Source: Sedimenticola sp.
GTDB taxonomy: Bacteria > Pseudomonadota > Gammaproteobacteria > Chromatiales > Chromatiaceae
Assembly (NCBI GenBank): GCA_027038775.1
Contig: JALWGP010000090.1
Coordinates: forward strand, 1-15,763
Reading direction: 5' to 3'
DNA length: 15,763 nt
Numbering within the stretch: the stretch's first letter is position 1; every line of letters starts with the position of its first letter. Under the pieces are notes generated by a model, which did no database searches, had not been told where the DNA came from, and was given only the letters and a program-made list of their open reading frames with translations. Shown one piece after another: positions 1-8,146 of this stretch. The translations under genes and the position numbers were made by a program.

Positions 1-1
1 G

Positions 2-202
2 ACCCTGGCCAGGGTCACCGGGCTGCCCGTTCTCGGGGTCGTCTCCCTCCTCGAAACGCCGGAGCGGAAGCGCAGGGAACTGGCCGGGCAGCTGCTGTTT
101 GCCCTCTATTTCCTGGTCTGGGTCGGTGCCTTCGTGGGCGTCAATCTCATTCAGGGGGTGGATGCGGAGACCATCAGGGCGTTGATTCCCTGGGAGGGAT
201 AA
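2..202 (+). CDS. EPS chain-length determinant (Wzc/GNVR-type), C-terminal fragment
   Basis: This is the last 66 residues of a protein whose start lies before the window, read in frame from base 2 to the TAA at 200-202. It contains a TLARVTGLPVLGVVS block, the cytoplasmic segment that commonly precedes the last membrane helix of polysaccharide co-polymerases. One hydrophobic helix follows (LLFALYFLVWVGAFVGVNLI), then a short tail ending IPWEG. In this class (the PEP-CTERM-associated chain-length family, TIGR03007 from memory) the protein sits in the inner membrane and sets EPS chain length together with a separate tyrosine kinase. The kinase gene begins four bases after this stop, which supports the call. 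The assignment is an inference because only the tail is visible; a different two-helix membrane protein cannot be fully excluded. Confidence 0.75.
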   Translation, partial: TLARVTGLPVLGVVSLLETPERKRRELAGQLLFALYFLVWVGAFVGVNLIQGVDAETIRALIPWEG

Positions 203-206
203 GGAA

Positions 207-1148
207 ATGAGCATCATCGAAAAGGCGGTCGGCAAGCTGGAGAAGGAGGGAGGCGGTCGTCGCGGTGGCGAGCCCGGCGGAGACGCCCTGGCCGGCAGCG
301 CCGTCGAGGCGGAAGGGACGGCAGCATCCGCCCCCCAGGATATCCCGGCACCGGAGGCGGTATCTGAGGCCGCGCTTCACGAAGTCGAAAAGGTGGAACT
401 GCCGTTGGACAAACTGGCGGAGATCGGCATGATCACGCCCGACAAGCCACGCAGCCAGATCGCGGAGGAGTTCCGGATCATCAAGCGGCCCCTGCTTCTC
501 AACATCATGGGCGAAGGAGCGGCCATGGTGGACAACATCAACCTCATCATGGTGACCAGCGCGCTGGCAGGAGAGGGTAAGACCTTTTCCGCCATCAATC
601 TCGCCATGAGCATCGCCATGGAACAGGACAAGACGGTGCTCTTCGTGGATGCCGACGTCTCCAAGGCCACTGCGGCGACCCTGCTGGGTATTTCCAGCAA
701 GCGGCCCGGGCTCATCGACCTGCTGGAGGATCCCACCATCCAGATGCGGGACGTGATGCTGCACACCAACGTCCCCAACCTCCGCATTCTCACGGCCGGT
801 CGGCTGCACGACCGGGCCACCGAGTTGCTGGCCAGCGAGGCCATGCACAGGCTGATGCTCGATCTCTCCAGGCGCTATCCCGACCGGGTCATCGTGTTCG
901 ACTCTCCTCCGTTGCTGCAGAGCACGGAGGCCGTGGTGCTGGCCAACCTCATGGGGCAGGTGGTCTTCGTGGTGGCCGCCGAGCAGACCGGCCAGGACGC
1001 CGTGACGGAGGCGGTTCACCTGCTCAAGGGGGAGAAGATCATCGGCATGGTGTTGAACAAGAGCAGGCGGAGAGTTTCCGCCAGATACGGGTACGGTTAT
1101 GGCTATGGATACGGCAACTACCGCGTGGAGCCGGCGGAAGCCGGCTGA
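207..1148 (+). CDS. EPS-associated tyrosine autokinase (BY-kinase, exosortase-locus type)
   Basis: A 313-residue cytoplasmic P-loop kinase expected to autophosphorylate on tyrosine and control EPS polymerisation with the upstream chain-length protein. Residues 1-10 (MSIIEKAVGK) match the usual start of this family. Residues 11-65 are a low-complexity Gly/Ala/Glu linker. The catalytic core shows Walker A (SALAGEGKT, 118-126), the second Walker A' motif (TVLFVDADV, 143-151) and Walker B (VIVFDSPP, 228-235). The C-terminus carries six tyrosines between 294 and 305, five alternating with glycine, the expected autophosphorylation cluster. GGGAGGG at 192-198 sits eight bases before the ATG. The family is the PEP-CTERM-type tyrosine kinase (TIGR03018 from memory). 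It is separate from, not fused to, the membrane subunit. The next gene starts 10 bases downstream. Confidence 0.92.
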   Translation: MSIIEKAVGKLEKEGGGRRGGEPGGDALAGSAVEAEGTAASAPQDIPAPEAVSEAALHEVEKVELPLDKLAEIGMITPDKPRSQIAEEFRIIKRPLLLNIMGEGAAMVDNINLIMVTSALAGEGKTFSAINLAMSIAMEQDKTVLFVDADVSKATAATLLGISSKRPGLIDLLEDPTIQMRDVMLHTNVPNLRILTAGRLHDRATELLASEAMHRLMLDLSRRYPDRVIVFDSPPLLQSTEAVVLANLMGQVVFVVAAEQTGQDAVTEAVHLLKGEKIIGMVLNKSRRRVSARYGYGYGYGYGNYRVEPAEAG

Positions 1149-1158
1149 TGGCTGCCGC

Positions 1159-2625
1159 ATGAAAACGCGGAAGAGATTCCTGCCCAGCCTTGCCGGGGCC
1201 GTTGCGCTGGCGGTCATGGCGGAGCCGGCGATGACGGCCGAGTGGGTCTTTTCCGAGGGCCTGATGCTCAGTGAAGCCTACACGGACAACGTGTACCTTT
1301 CGGAAACAGACACGGAAGGCCGCTGGACGACCATTGTTTCGCCCCATTTCGTGCTTACCGGCCAGGGGCGGCGGATGTCGATGGAACTGGCGGCCGCCTT
1401 CCAGTTCGCCAGTAACACCGAAGAGAACTTCTATCCCCAGGTCCGGGGGTCCCTCACCAGCGAGCTCATCGAAAAGCGGTTTTTCGTGGATGCCTTCGTC
1501 AGCGCGGACCAAGTGACCATTGATCCCTTGAGACCCGCCGGTTCACCCATCAATGCCACCGGCAATCTCGCCAACACCTATTCCATCGGTATCAACCCCT
1601 ACTGGGTGGAACACTTCGGCAACCTTGCTGACCTGCGCCTCGACTACGAGTACCAGCGGGAGTTCTTCACTGGTGGAGACAACACTCCCAATGACCGGGA
1701 GTTCAACAACTTCTATTTCGATCTGGCCAGCGGGCGAGCGTTCAGCACATTCAACTGGAGCCTGTACGGTTCCTACCAGCACACCGCTTACCAGGGAAAC
1801 AGCGGATCGAACACCACCTTCAAGTCTCTCAACGCCCGCCTTGGCTACGCCCTGACGCGCCACCTGTCCCCCTATGTGACCCTGGGCCGGGAGTGGAACT
1901 CCTACCAGACGACGGGACGCCGCCGGGGTGGCGACATGTGGCTGGTGGGAGCGGTGTGGACGCCCAATCCGAGGGTGACGCTCGACGCCGGCTACGGCTA
2001 CCGCTTCTTTGGCCACTATCCCTACATCAATTTCACCTATCGCCACCGCCGGAGTACATTGCGCCTCAGCTACACGGAGGACATCGAGTCCGGCTATCAG
2101 CCTCTCGACCAGTCTGGTCTTCTCCCTACCACCAATCTGGCGGGCAATCCGGTCAACCCCTTTTCCGGCAGCCCGGGGGCGGTGAATGCGGCACAGAATG
2201 TAGATGCCTTCAACTACGATGGTGCGTACGTGGACAAGCGTTTCAAGGCAGCCTACCTGCTGCAGGGCAAGCGCACCTCTTTCGGCATGGACGCCAGCTA
2301 CTCGGACAAGACCTACGGCGACGGCACGCCAGGCCTGCTGGAATGGATCCTGGGGTTCCGCCTGAGCCGCCAGCTGGGACGGCAACTCTCCGCGGATGCC
2401 CGCACCAGCTGGGAGCGGACCGAGACGGACAATGGGTTCCGGGCCGATACCTGGGATCTGGGATTCGGCGTCACCCGCCAGCTGGGTCCCAGCACGCACT
2501 TGCGGTTCAGCTACACCCATGCGCAGCGCGACTCCAATCGTCCGAACGACGACTACACGGAGAACCGCTTTGCCCTCGTGCTGAATGTCTCCCTGACAGG
2601 ACTGGCGAAGCATGCCGGATTCTGA
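1159..2625 (+). CDS. Exosortase/PEP-CTERM-system outer-membrane beta-barrel protein (TIGR03016-like)
   Basis: A 488-residue exported protein. I start it at ATG 1159 because this gives a clean signal peptide (MKTRKRFLPSLAGAVALAVM, cleavage probably after AEPAMTA, near residue 27). Longer in-frame starts would run into the kinase gene. The mature part is rich in alternating, aromatic strands (for example FNWSLYGSYQHTAYQ, YVTLGREWNSY, TLDAGYGYRFFG, HLRFSYTHAQRD), as expected of an outer-membrane barrel. Two loops are Asn/Pro/Gly-rich. The position just after the tyrosine kinase and the overall character fit the uncharacterised PEP-CTERM-associated family TIGR03016 (from memory). Its role is unknown; passage or anchoring of EPS at the outer membrane is an inference. 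Its last 14 bases overlap wecB. Confidence 0.82.
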   Translation: MKTRKRFLPSLAGAVALAVMAEPAMTAEWVFSEGLMLSEAYTDNVYLSETDTEGRWTTIVSPHFVLTGQGRRMSMELAAAFQFASNTEENFYPQVRGSLTSELIEKRFFVDAFVSADQVTIDPLRPAGSPINATGNLANTYSIGINPYWVEHFGNLADLRLDYEYQREFFTGGDNTPNDREFNNFYFDLASGRAFSTFNWSLYGSYQHTAYQGNSGSNTTFKSLNARLGYALTRHLSPYVTLGREWNSYQTTGRRRGGDMWLVGAVWTPNPRVTLDAGYGYRFFGHYPYINFTYRHRRSTLRLSYTEDIESGYQPLDQSGLLPTTNLAGNPVNPFSGSPGAVNAAQNVDAFNYDGAYVDKRFKAAYLLQGKRTSFGMDASYSDKTYGDGTPGLLEWILGFRLSRQLGRQLSADARTSWERTETDNGFRADTWDLGFGVTRQLGPSTHLRFSYTHAQRDSNRPNDDYTENRFALVLNVSLTGLAKHAGF

Positions 2626-3739
2626 ACGCGGGCCGCAGGTTCTCTGCGTCGTCGGCGCCCGTCCCAACTTCATGAAGATCGCGCCGGTGATGCGCGCTCT
2701 CGGGCAGCCGGGGCGCCGCCTGTCCGCGCGGCTGCTGCACACCGGCCAGCACTACGACGAGGCGATGAAACACGCCTTTTTCCAGCAGCTGGGCATCCCG
2801 GAACCCGACATCGACCTCGAGGTGGGGTCGGGCAGCCACGCGGTACAGACCGCCGAGATCATGCGCCGCTTCGAGCCGGTGCTGGACGAGCGTCCCCCCG
2901 CCGCGGTACTGGTGGTGGGGGACGTCAACTCCACCATCGCCTGTGCCCTGGTGGCGGTGAAGAAGGGGATTCCCGTGGTCCACGTAGAGGCGGGGCTGCG
3001 CAGCGGCGATCGCAGCATGCCCGAGGAGATCAACCGGGTGCTCACCGACCAGATCTCCGACCTGCTCTTCATCACCGAGCGTTCCGCGCGGGACAACCTG
3101 CTGCGCGAAGGCGTGGCCGGGGAGAAGATCCACTTCGTCGGCAACGTGATGATCGACACCCTGAGGTTCAACCTCGACAAGGCCGTGCCGGCGGAGCACA
3201 CCCTGACGCCCTTCCCCGGGGTGGGTTCGGATTACGGGCTGCTCACCCTGCACCGTCCTTCCAACGTGGACGATCCGGCGGTGCTGCGCGAGCTGCTCGG
3301 GCTGCTGGCAGAGTTGTCTGGTGAGCTGCCGCTGGTCTTTCCCGTGCACCCGCGCACCCGCCAGGCCATCCAGCGGGCCGGTCTCGGGGAGCTTCTCGAC
3401 GGAAGCGGTATCCACCTGACCGATCCCCTGGGTTACCTGGAGATGCTGGGGCTGATGAAGGCGGCCCGCCTGGTGCTCACCGATTCCGGCGGCATCCAGG
3501 AGGAGACCACCGCCCTGGGCGTGCCCTGCATCACGCTGAGGGAAAACACGGAGCGGCCGATCACCGTGGAGGAGGGCACCAACACCATTACCGGCAACGA
3601 TCCGGAACGGGTCCGCGCGGTGTTCCGGGAGATCATGGACACCGGTGGCAAGCGGGGCAGGGTGCCCGAGTTGTGGGACGGTCGCGCCGCCGAGCGCATC
3701 GTGGACGTGCTGGAGGCGTGGCTCGCTCCCACAGCCTGA
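2612..3739 (+). CDS. wecB: UDP-N-acetylglucosamine 2-epimerase (non-hydrolysing)
   Basis: A 375-residue cytoplasmic enzyme that interconverts UDP-GlcNAc and UDP-ManNAc, the donor for ManNAc-type residues in surface polysaccharides. Length is typical for the family. Visible motifs in order: GARPNFMKIAPV (15-26), HTGQHYDE (43-50), VVGDVNST (101-108), VHVEAGLRSGDRSMPEEINR (123-142), LHRPSNVD (213-220), FPVHPRTR (243-250), DSGGIQEE (291-298) and RENTERPIT (310-318). The conserved acidic residues of the catalytic region (D104, E127, E138) and H214 are all present. ATG 2612 overlaps the upstream barrel gene by 14 bases, implying translational coupling. No UDP-ManNAc dehydrogenase (wecC) is in the window, so ManNAc may be used directly or oxidised by an enzyme encoded elsewhere. 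Confidence 0.96.
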   Translation: MPDSERGPQVLCVVGARPNFMKIAPVMRALGQPGRRLSARLLHTGQHYDEAMKHAFFQQLGIPEPDIDLEVGSGSHAVQTAEIMRRFEPVLDERPPAAVLVVGDVNSTIACALVAVKKGIPVVHVEAGLRSGDRSMPEEINRVLTDQISDLLFITERSARDNLLREGVAGEKIHFVGNVMIDTLRFNLDKAVPAEHTLTPFPGVGSDYGLLTLHRPSNVDDPAVLRELLGLLAELSGELPLVFPVHPRTRQAIQRAGLGELLDGSGIHLTDPLGYLEMLGLMKAARLVLTDSGGIQEETTALGVPCITLRENTERPITVEEGTNTITGNDPERVRAVFREIMDTGGKRGRVPELWDGRAAERIVDVLEAWLAPTA

Positions 3740-3759
3740 AGTCTGCTGGAAAAGGAACT

Positions 3760-4596
3760 GTGATCACCAATGCCATGACCGTGGACGTGGAGGACTGGTT
3801 CCAGGTCTCCGCCTTCGAGCCGCACATCGGGCGTGAAGCCTGGGAGCGGCTGCCGTGCCGGGTGGAAGCCAACGTGGAGCGTATCCTCGGGCTGTTCGAC
3901 GAGCGCGGCATCCGGGCCACCTTCTTTACCCTGGGCTGGGTGGCCGAGCGCTTTCCCGGCGTGGTGCGGAAGATCGTGGCGCAGGGGCACGAGCTGGCCA
4001 GCCATGGCTGGTCCCACGTGCGCGTCACCCGGCAGGACCCCGCCGCCTTCCGTGAGGACGTGACCCGCACGAAGGCGCTGCTGGAGGACCTGGGCGGTGT
4101 GCCGGTGCTGGGTTACCGGGCGGCCAGCTACTCCATCGGCGCCGGCAACCTCTGGGCCTGGGACGTGCTGGCCGAGGCGGGTTACCGCTACAGCTCTTCC
4201 GTGGTACCGGTGCGCCACGATCTCTACGGCATGCCGGAAGCGCCGCGCTTTGCCTTCCAGGCGGTCGACGGGAAGCTGCTCGAGGTTCCGGTGACCACCC
4301 TGGTCGTCGCGGGACGCAATGTCAATTTCGGTGGAGGAGGCTGGTTCCGGCTCTTCCCCTACTCCCTCACCCGCGCCGCCTTTCGCCGGGTCAATGGGAA
4401 GGAGAAGCAGCCCTGCATTTTCTATTTCCATCCCTGGGAGATCGACCCGGACCAGCCGCGCGTGGAAGGGGTCGGGCCCAGGACCCGGTTTCGCCACTAT
4501 CTCAACCTGCACCGCACCGAGGGGCGGCTGCGAAAGCTGCTGAAGGACTTCTCATGGGACCGGATGGACAGGATCTTTCTCGGGGAGACGGCGTGA
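3760..4596 (+). CDS. Polysaccharide deacetylase, exosortase-locus NodB subfamily (TIGR03006-like)
   Basis: A 278-residue carbohydrate esterase-4 (NodB fold) protein predicted to remove N-acetyl groups from EPS amino sugars. I choose GTG 3760: AAAGGA lies a few bases before it and it gives the subfamily's usual beginning (ITNAMTVDVEDWFQVSAFE). ATG 3775 is the alternative. Motifs: TVDVEDW (7-13) with the catalytic and metal-binding acids, SHGWSH (81-86) with the metal histidines H82 and H86, GYRAASY (118-124), and FYFHPWEIDP (221-230) with the motif-5 histidine H224. No signal peptide is visible, so it probably acts in the cytoplasm or without classical export. It lies 20 bases after wecB, and its stop overlaps the next start (GTGA). 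The family is frequent in PEP-CTERM EPS loci (known); the exact substrate is inferred. Confidence 0.93.
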   Translation: MITNAMTVDVEDWFQVSAFEPHIGREAWERLPCRVEANVERILGLFDERGIRATFFTLGWVAERFPGVVRKIVAQGHELASHGWSHVRVTRQDPAAFREDVTRTKALLEDLGGVPVLGYRAASYSIGAGNLWAWDVLAEAGYRYSSSVVPVRHDLYGMPEAPRFAFQAVDGKLLEVPVTTLVVAGRNVNFGGGGWFRLFPYSLTRAAFRRVNGKEKQPCIFYFHPWEIDPDQPRVEGVGPRTRFRHYLNLHRTEGRLRKLLKDFSWDRMDRIFLGETA

Positions 4597-5621
4597 CCCT
4601 CTCCGTCGCGGAACTCGATGCCGCCGGCGAGGCGCGCTGGGACGAGTTCGTCGTGCGTCACCCCGGGGCCACCTTCTTCCACCGCGCCGGCTGGAAGCGC
4701 GTGCTGGAAGAGGCCTTCGGGCACGCCACCCATTTTCTCTACGCCGAGCGGGGCGGGGCGATCTCGGGCATCCTGCCCCTGGCGCAGGTGAAGAGCCTGC
4801 TCTTCGGCAACAGCCTCGCCTCCACGCCCTTCTGCGTCTACGGGGGGGTGGTGGCCGACGACGCGGAGAGCGAAAAGGCGCTCGTCGAGGCGGCAAAGGC
4901 GCTGGCGGAGCGCCTGGGCGTGGATGCCCTGGAACTGCGCAACCGCCGGCCGCTGGAGGGCGATTGGTCGGTCAAGGAGCTCTATGCCACCTTCCGCAAG
5001 CCCATCTCGGAGGATCCCGAGGAGAACCTCAAGGCCATCCCGCGCAAGCAGCGCGCCATGGTGCGCAAGGGGATCAAGGCGGGACTCGTGGGCGAGGAGG
5101 ACGACGGTTGGGAACGGCTCTACCGCGTCTACTCGGAGAGCGTGCGGAACCTGGGCACGCCGGTCTTTTCCCGCCGCTACTTCCACATCCTGCGCGAGGT
5201 GTTCGGCGACGACTGCCGGGTGCTCATGGTGCGGCACGGTGACGAGGACATCGCCGGCGTCATGAGCTTCTACTTCCGCGACGAGGTGCTGCCCTACTAC
5301 GGCGGCAGCCGCCCCGTGGCGCGCCGGCTCAAGGGCAACGACTTCATGTACTGGGATCTGATGCGGCGCTCGGGGGAGACGGGTGTCCGGCTGTTCGATT
5401 TCGGCCGCAGCAAGAAGGGCACCGGTGCCTACAGCTTCAAGAAGAACTGGGGGTTCGAACCCGAGCCCCTGCACTACCAGTACCACCTGGTGAAGGCGAA
5501 GGCGGTGCCCGAGGTCAACCCCATGAACCCGAAGTACCAGCTCTTCATCCGGGCCTGGAAGCGGCTGCCGCTGCCGGTGGCCAACTTCCTGGGCCCCTTC
5601 CTGGCCAGGAGTCTCGGCTGA
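4593..5621 (+). CDS. FemAB/GNAT-like transferase, exosortase-system type (TIGR03019-like)
   Basis: A 342-residue protein with the double acyltransferase fold of the FemAB/PF13480 group. FemAB enzymes add amino acids from aminoacyl-tRNA to cell-wall peptides; relatives in EPS loci are thought to acylate or aminoacylate the polysaccharide, which is unproven. Start chosen at GTG 4593: GGGGAG at 4582-4587 is well spaced, and the start shares GTGA with the deacetylase stop. An in-frame ATG at 4554 would add 13 residues but lies deeper inside the upstream gene and has a poorer site. Landmarks: HPGATFFHRAGWKRVLEEAFGH (23-44), RKQRAMVRKG (151-160), YYGGSRPVARR (235-245), and FDFGRSKKGTGAYSFKKNWGF (268-288), a block I recognise as diagnostic of the family. 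The substrate could be a free amine made by the neighbouring deacetylase (inference). Confidence 0.9.
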   Translation: MTLSVAELDAAGEARWDEFVVRHPGATFFHRAGWKRVLEEAFGHATHFLYAERGGAISGILPLAQVKSLLFGNSLASTPFCVYGGVVADDAESEKALVEAAKALAERLGVDALELRNRRPLEGDWSVKELYATFRKPISEDPEENLKAIPRKQRAMVRKGIKAGLVGEEDDGWERLYRVYSESVRNLGTPVFSRRYFHILREVFGDDCRVLMVRHGDEDIAGVMSFYFRDEVLPYYGGSRPVARRLKGNDFMYWDLMRRSGETGVRLFDFGRSKKGTGAYSFKKNWGFEPEPLHYQYHLVKAKAVPEVNPMNPKYQLFIRAWKRLPLPVANFLGPFLARSLG

Positions 5622-5627
5622 AGAGCC

Positions 5628-6842
5628 ATGAAACCGGCGCTGCTCTTTCTCAGCCACCGCATCCCCTATCCCCCCAACAAGGGCGACAAGATCCGTTCCT
5701 TCCACCTGCTGGAATACCTGGCGCGGCGGTACCGGGTTCACCTGGGCACCTTCGTGGACGACCCCGATGACTGGCAGCACCTCCCCGCGCTCGACCGTTG
5801 GTGCGAGCGCCGCATGGTGCGGCCTCTCCGCCCGGTGACTGCCAGGCTGAAGAGCCTGGCAGGGCTGGCCACCGGCGAGCCGCTGACCCTGCCCTACTAC
5901 CGGGACGGCAGGCTGTCGGCCTGGGTACGGCAGGTGCTGGAGGAACAGGATGTCGGCCACGTGCTGATCTACTCCTCTGCCATGGCCCAGTACCTGCTCG
6001 GAGAGGAGGGCTGGCGGGGACGGGTGGTGATGGACCTGGTGGACGTGGACTCGGACAAGTGGCGCCAGTACGCGCAGAGCCGCAGCTGGCCCATGAGCTG
6101 GATCTACCGCCGCGAGGCGGAGAGGCTGCTGCGTTTCGAGCGCACCGCCGGCGCCGCATTCGACGCGACCCTGCTGGTCTCGGAGGAGGAGGCGGCGCTC
6201 TTCAGGCGACTGGCGCCCGAGGTGGCACCGCGGGTGCATGCCCTGCGTAACGGGGTGGACGTGGCCTACTTCGACCCGGCGGTGGAACATCCCTCGCCCT
6301 ACGAGGGGCCCGGGCCTCACCTGGTCTTCACCGGCGCCATGGACTACTGGCCCAACGTGGACGCCGTGGCCTGGTTCGTGGAGGAAGTGATGCCCCGCCT
6401 GCGGGCTAGGTTCCCCCGGCTGGAGTTCCATGTCGTCGGCAGCCGGCCCACCGAGCGGGTGCGGGAGCTGGCCGGTGAGCCCGGCGTGCGCGTCACCGGC
6501 GCGGTGCCGGATATTCGCCCCTACATCGCCCACGCGGATGCCGCGGTGGCGCCCATGCGCATCGCCCGCGGTATCCAGAACAAGGTGCTGGAGGCCATGG
6601 CCATGGCGCGACCGGTGGTGGTGTCGCCCATGGGCGCCGAGGGGATCGAGGCCGAGACAGGACGCGAGCTGCTGGTGGCGGAGTCGGGAGAAGCGTTCGC
6701 CGGGGCGCTTGCCGACCTGCTGCAGGACAGGAAACGGGCGGCGGCGCTCGGCCGGGCAGCGCGTGAGCGCGTGGTGGCGGAGTACGGCTGGGAACGGACC
6801 CTGCCGCTGCTTGACCGTTGGTTCCCCGGAGGCGAGGGATAG
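5628..6842 (+). CDS. GT4-type glycosyltransferase, exosortase-locus family (TIGR03087-like)
   Basis: A 404-residue cytoplasmic glycosyltransferase of the GT-B fold, family GT4. The N-terminal segment SHRIPYPPNKGDKIRSFHLL (9-28) holds the glycine/lysine acceptor-side loop typical of this subfamily. VDLVDVDSDKW-like sequence (136-145), RNGVD (207-211), FTGAMDYWPN (234-243) and RGIQNKVLEAMAM (314-326) follow. The last carries the nucleotide-sugar-binding glutamate (E322), although the classical E-x7-E motif is altered because the first position lies in RIARGIQN. Sugar specificity cannot be read from the sequence. It starts six bases after the FemAB-like gene and is probably in the same transcript. 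The family call (an EPS/PEP-CTERM-associated 'stp' group) is from memory of its characteristic N-terminus and FTGAMDY block. Confidence 0.9.
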   Translation: MKPALLFLSHRIPYPPNKGDKIRSFHLLEYLARRYRVHLGTFVDDPDDWQHLPALDRWCERRMVRPLRPVTARLKSLAGLATGEPLTLPYYRDGRLSAWVRQVLEEQDVGHVLIYSSAMAQYLLGEEGWRGRVVMDLVDVDSDKWRQYAQSRSWPMSWIYRREAERLLRFERTAGAAFDATLLVSEEEAALFRRLAPEVAPRVHALRNGVDVAYFDPAVEHPSPYEGPGPHLVFTGAMDYWPNVDAVAWFVEEVMPRLRARFPRLEFHVVGSRPTERVRELAGEPGVRVTGAVPDIRPYIAHADAAVAPMRIARGIQNKVLEAMAMARPVVVSPMGAEGIEAETGRELLVAESGEAFAGALADLLQDRKRAAALGRAARERVVAEYGWERTLPLLDRWFPGGEG

Positions 6843-6847
6843 GCGGC

Positions 6848-8002
6848 ATGGGCCGGGGAGGTGAAACGCCGCGGGTGGTGCACGTGATCCACAGCCTGGG
6901 CACCGGTGGCCTGGAGAACGGCCTGGTCAACCTCGTCAACCGTACGCCGCCCGAGCGGTACCGCCACGCCATTCTCTGTCTCACGGAGTCGGGCAGTTTC
7001 GAGCGGCGCCTGTCCGACCCGTCCGTGCCCGTGGTCGCGCTGCGCCAGGCGCCGGGACACCGTTTCGGCGACTACCTGGAGGTGTGGAGGGCGCTGCGCG
7101 CGCTGGAGCCCGCCATCGTTCACACCCGCAACCTGTCGGCGCTGGAGGCGCAGGTTCCCGCCTTCTTCCTGCCGGGCGTGAAGCGGGTACACGGTGTGCA
7201 CGGCCGGGATGTGTTCGACCTGGAGGGGAAGAACCGGAAATACAACCTGTTGCGCAAAGCGATCCGGCCGTTCGTGGGACAATACACCACGGTGAGCCGG
7301 GATCTTCGGCGCTGGCTCATCGAGGTGATCGGCGTGCCGCCGGAGCGGGTGGTGCAGATCTACAACGGCGTGGACCAGGAACGGTTCCGCCCCGGCCCCC
7401 GCCGGCCGCAACTGGCGCCCCCGGGGTTCCTCGGTGAAGGGAGCCTGGTGGTGGGCACCGTGGGAAGGCTGGCGGCGGTGAAGGATCAGGCCACCTTGCT
7501 GCGTGCCTTCGCCAGGCTCTGCGAGGACGATGCCGGCCTGGCGAAGCGCCTGCGGCTGGTGCTGGTGGGCGACGGCCCCGAGCGGGAGCCGCTGGAGGCG
7601 CTGGCCGCCGAACTGGGGATCGGAGAGCGAACCTGGTTCGCCGGCGACCGTGACGAGGTGGCCGAGCTGCTGAGGCTGTTCGATCTCTTCGTACTGCCGT
7701 CGCTCGGGGAGGGAATCTCCAACACCATCCTCGAGGCCATGGCCACCGGGCTGCCGGTGGTGGCGACGGAGGTGGGAGGCAACCCCGAGCTGGTGATCCC
7801 GGGAGAGAACGGCCTGCTGGTGCCATCGGCTGATGCCGACGCGCTGGCGCAGGCCCTGCGGGCGCTGCTGAGGGATGTGCAGCAAAGGCGTACCATGGGC
7901 GAGGCTTCGCTGGCACGCGTGCGGCGGGACTTCCACTGGGACAGGACGGTGGCGCGTTACCTGGAGGTGTACGACCGGTTGCTGCAGGACGGCAGCCAAT
8001 GA
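6848..8002 (+). CDS. GT4-type glycosyltransferase, exosortase-locus family (TIGR03088-like)
   Basis: A 384-residue GT-B enzyme of family GT4. I start it at ATG 6848, with GAGGG at 6834-6838 upstream; an earlier in-frame ATG (6818) would add ten residues unlike the family. HVIHSLGTGGLENGLVNLVN (12-31) is the hallmark N-terminus. Further motifs are VHGVHGRDVFDLEG (114-127), YNGVD (172-176), VGTVGRLAAVKDQATLLRAF (202-221) and LGEGISNTILEAMATGLPVV (286-305). The last contains the GT4 E-x7-E pair (E288, E296) that binds the nucleotide sugar. It is expected to add one sugar of the EPS repeat unit on the cytoplasmic face; which sugar is unknown. It begins five bases after the previous glycosyltransferase stop. 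It is followed by the 190-base repeat-bearing gap. Confidence 0.92.
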   Translation: MGRGGETPRVVHVIHSLGTGGLENGLVNLVNRTPPERYRHAILCLTESGSFERRLSDPSVPVVALRQAPGHRFGDYLEVWRALRALEPAIVHTRNLSALEAQVPAFFLPGVKRVHGVHGRDVFDLEGKNRKYNLLRKAIRPFVGQYTTVSRDLRRWLIEVIGVPPERVVQIYNGVDQERFRPGPRRPQLAPPGFLGEGSLVVGTVGRLAAVKDQATLLRAFARLCEDDAGLAKRLRLVLVGDGPEREPLEALAAELGIGERTWFAGDRDEVAELLRLFDLFVLPSLGEGISNTILEAMATGLPVVATEVGGNPELVIPGENGLLVPSADADALAQALRALLRDVQQRRTMGEASLARVRRDFHWDRTVARYLEVYDRLLQDGSQ

Positions 8003-8010
8003 GAGAAAGG

Positions 8011-8026
8011 ACTTCGCCCGCGAAGT
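8011..8026. repeat. Small hairpin on the left flank of the inverted repeat
   Basis: ACTTCG and CGAAGT form a six-pair stem around a CCCG loop. It lies nine bases after the stop of the upstream glycosyltransferase gene and three bases before the left arm of the large inverted repeat. It has the look of a REP-type half-site and is probably part of the same element. No T-run follows, so it is not a standard terminator. Confidence 0.55.
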
Positions 8027-8029
8027 GGG

Positions 8030-8137
8030 GCGCTTCTGCCGGGGTGGATGACGGGACGTCCGGGGCCAGGGATGGCCGAGGCCGAGCGCACAGGGATGAG
8101 CTCGTAGCGGTCCCGTCATCCACCCCGGCAGGAGCGC
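8030..8137. repeat. Large inverted repeat, two 28-base arms, inside the EPS operon
   Basis: The arms at 8030-8057 and 8110-8137 are reverse complements at 27 of 28 positions; the one mismatch is at 8035 (T) against the matching position of the right arm. The 52 bases between them (8058-8109) are GC-rich and hold two partial copies of a CAGGGATG-containing unit, at 8067-8074 and 8091-8098. The arms could form a very strong stem in the mRNA or a cruciform in DNA. The layout (long perfect arms, GGATGGCCGAGG / CAGGGATGAGCTC-like core, no real gene) resembles the small palindromic repetitive elements scattered between genes of many gammaproteobacteria; that resemblance is from memory. It may have arrived as a mobile or REP/MITE-like insertion. 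No target-site duplication is evident. Confidence 0.85.
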
Positions 8138-8146
8138 TACCGGCCC

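Noticed and set aside
1099..1158. Upstream extension of the beta-barrel protein
   Set aside because: It lies in the kinase tail in another frame and would bury the signal peptide that starts at ATG 1159.
4497..6533. Long minus-strand open frame (678 codons)
   Set aside because: It is antisense to the FemAB-like and glycosyltransferase genes, which have clear motifs. Composition is rich in His, Arg, Gly and Pro as expected of a shadow in GC-rich DNA.
8030..8137. CRISPR array or IS element
   Set aside because: There are only two inverted arms, no regularly spaced direct repeats, and no transposase gene, so neither fits.
8030..8137. Rho-independent terminator between the two halves of the operon
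   Set aside because: The stem is strong but has a 52-base loop and no T-run after the right arm, and downstream genes belong to the same pathway.
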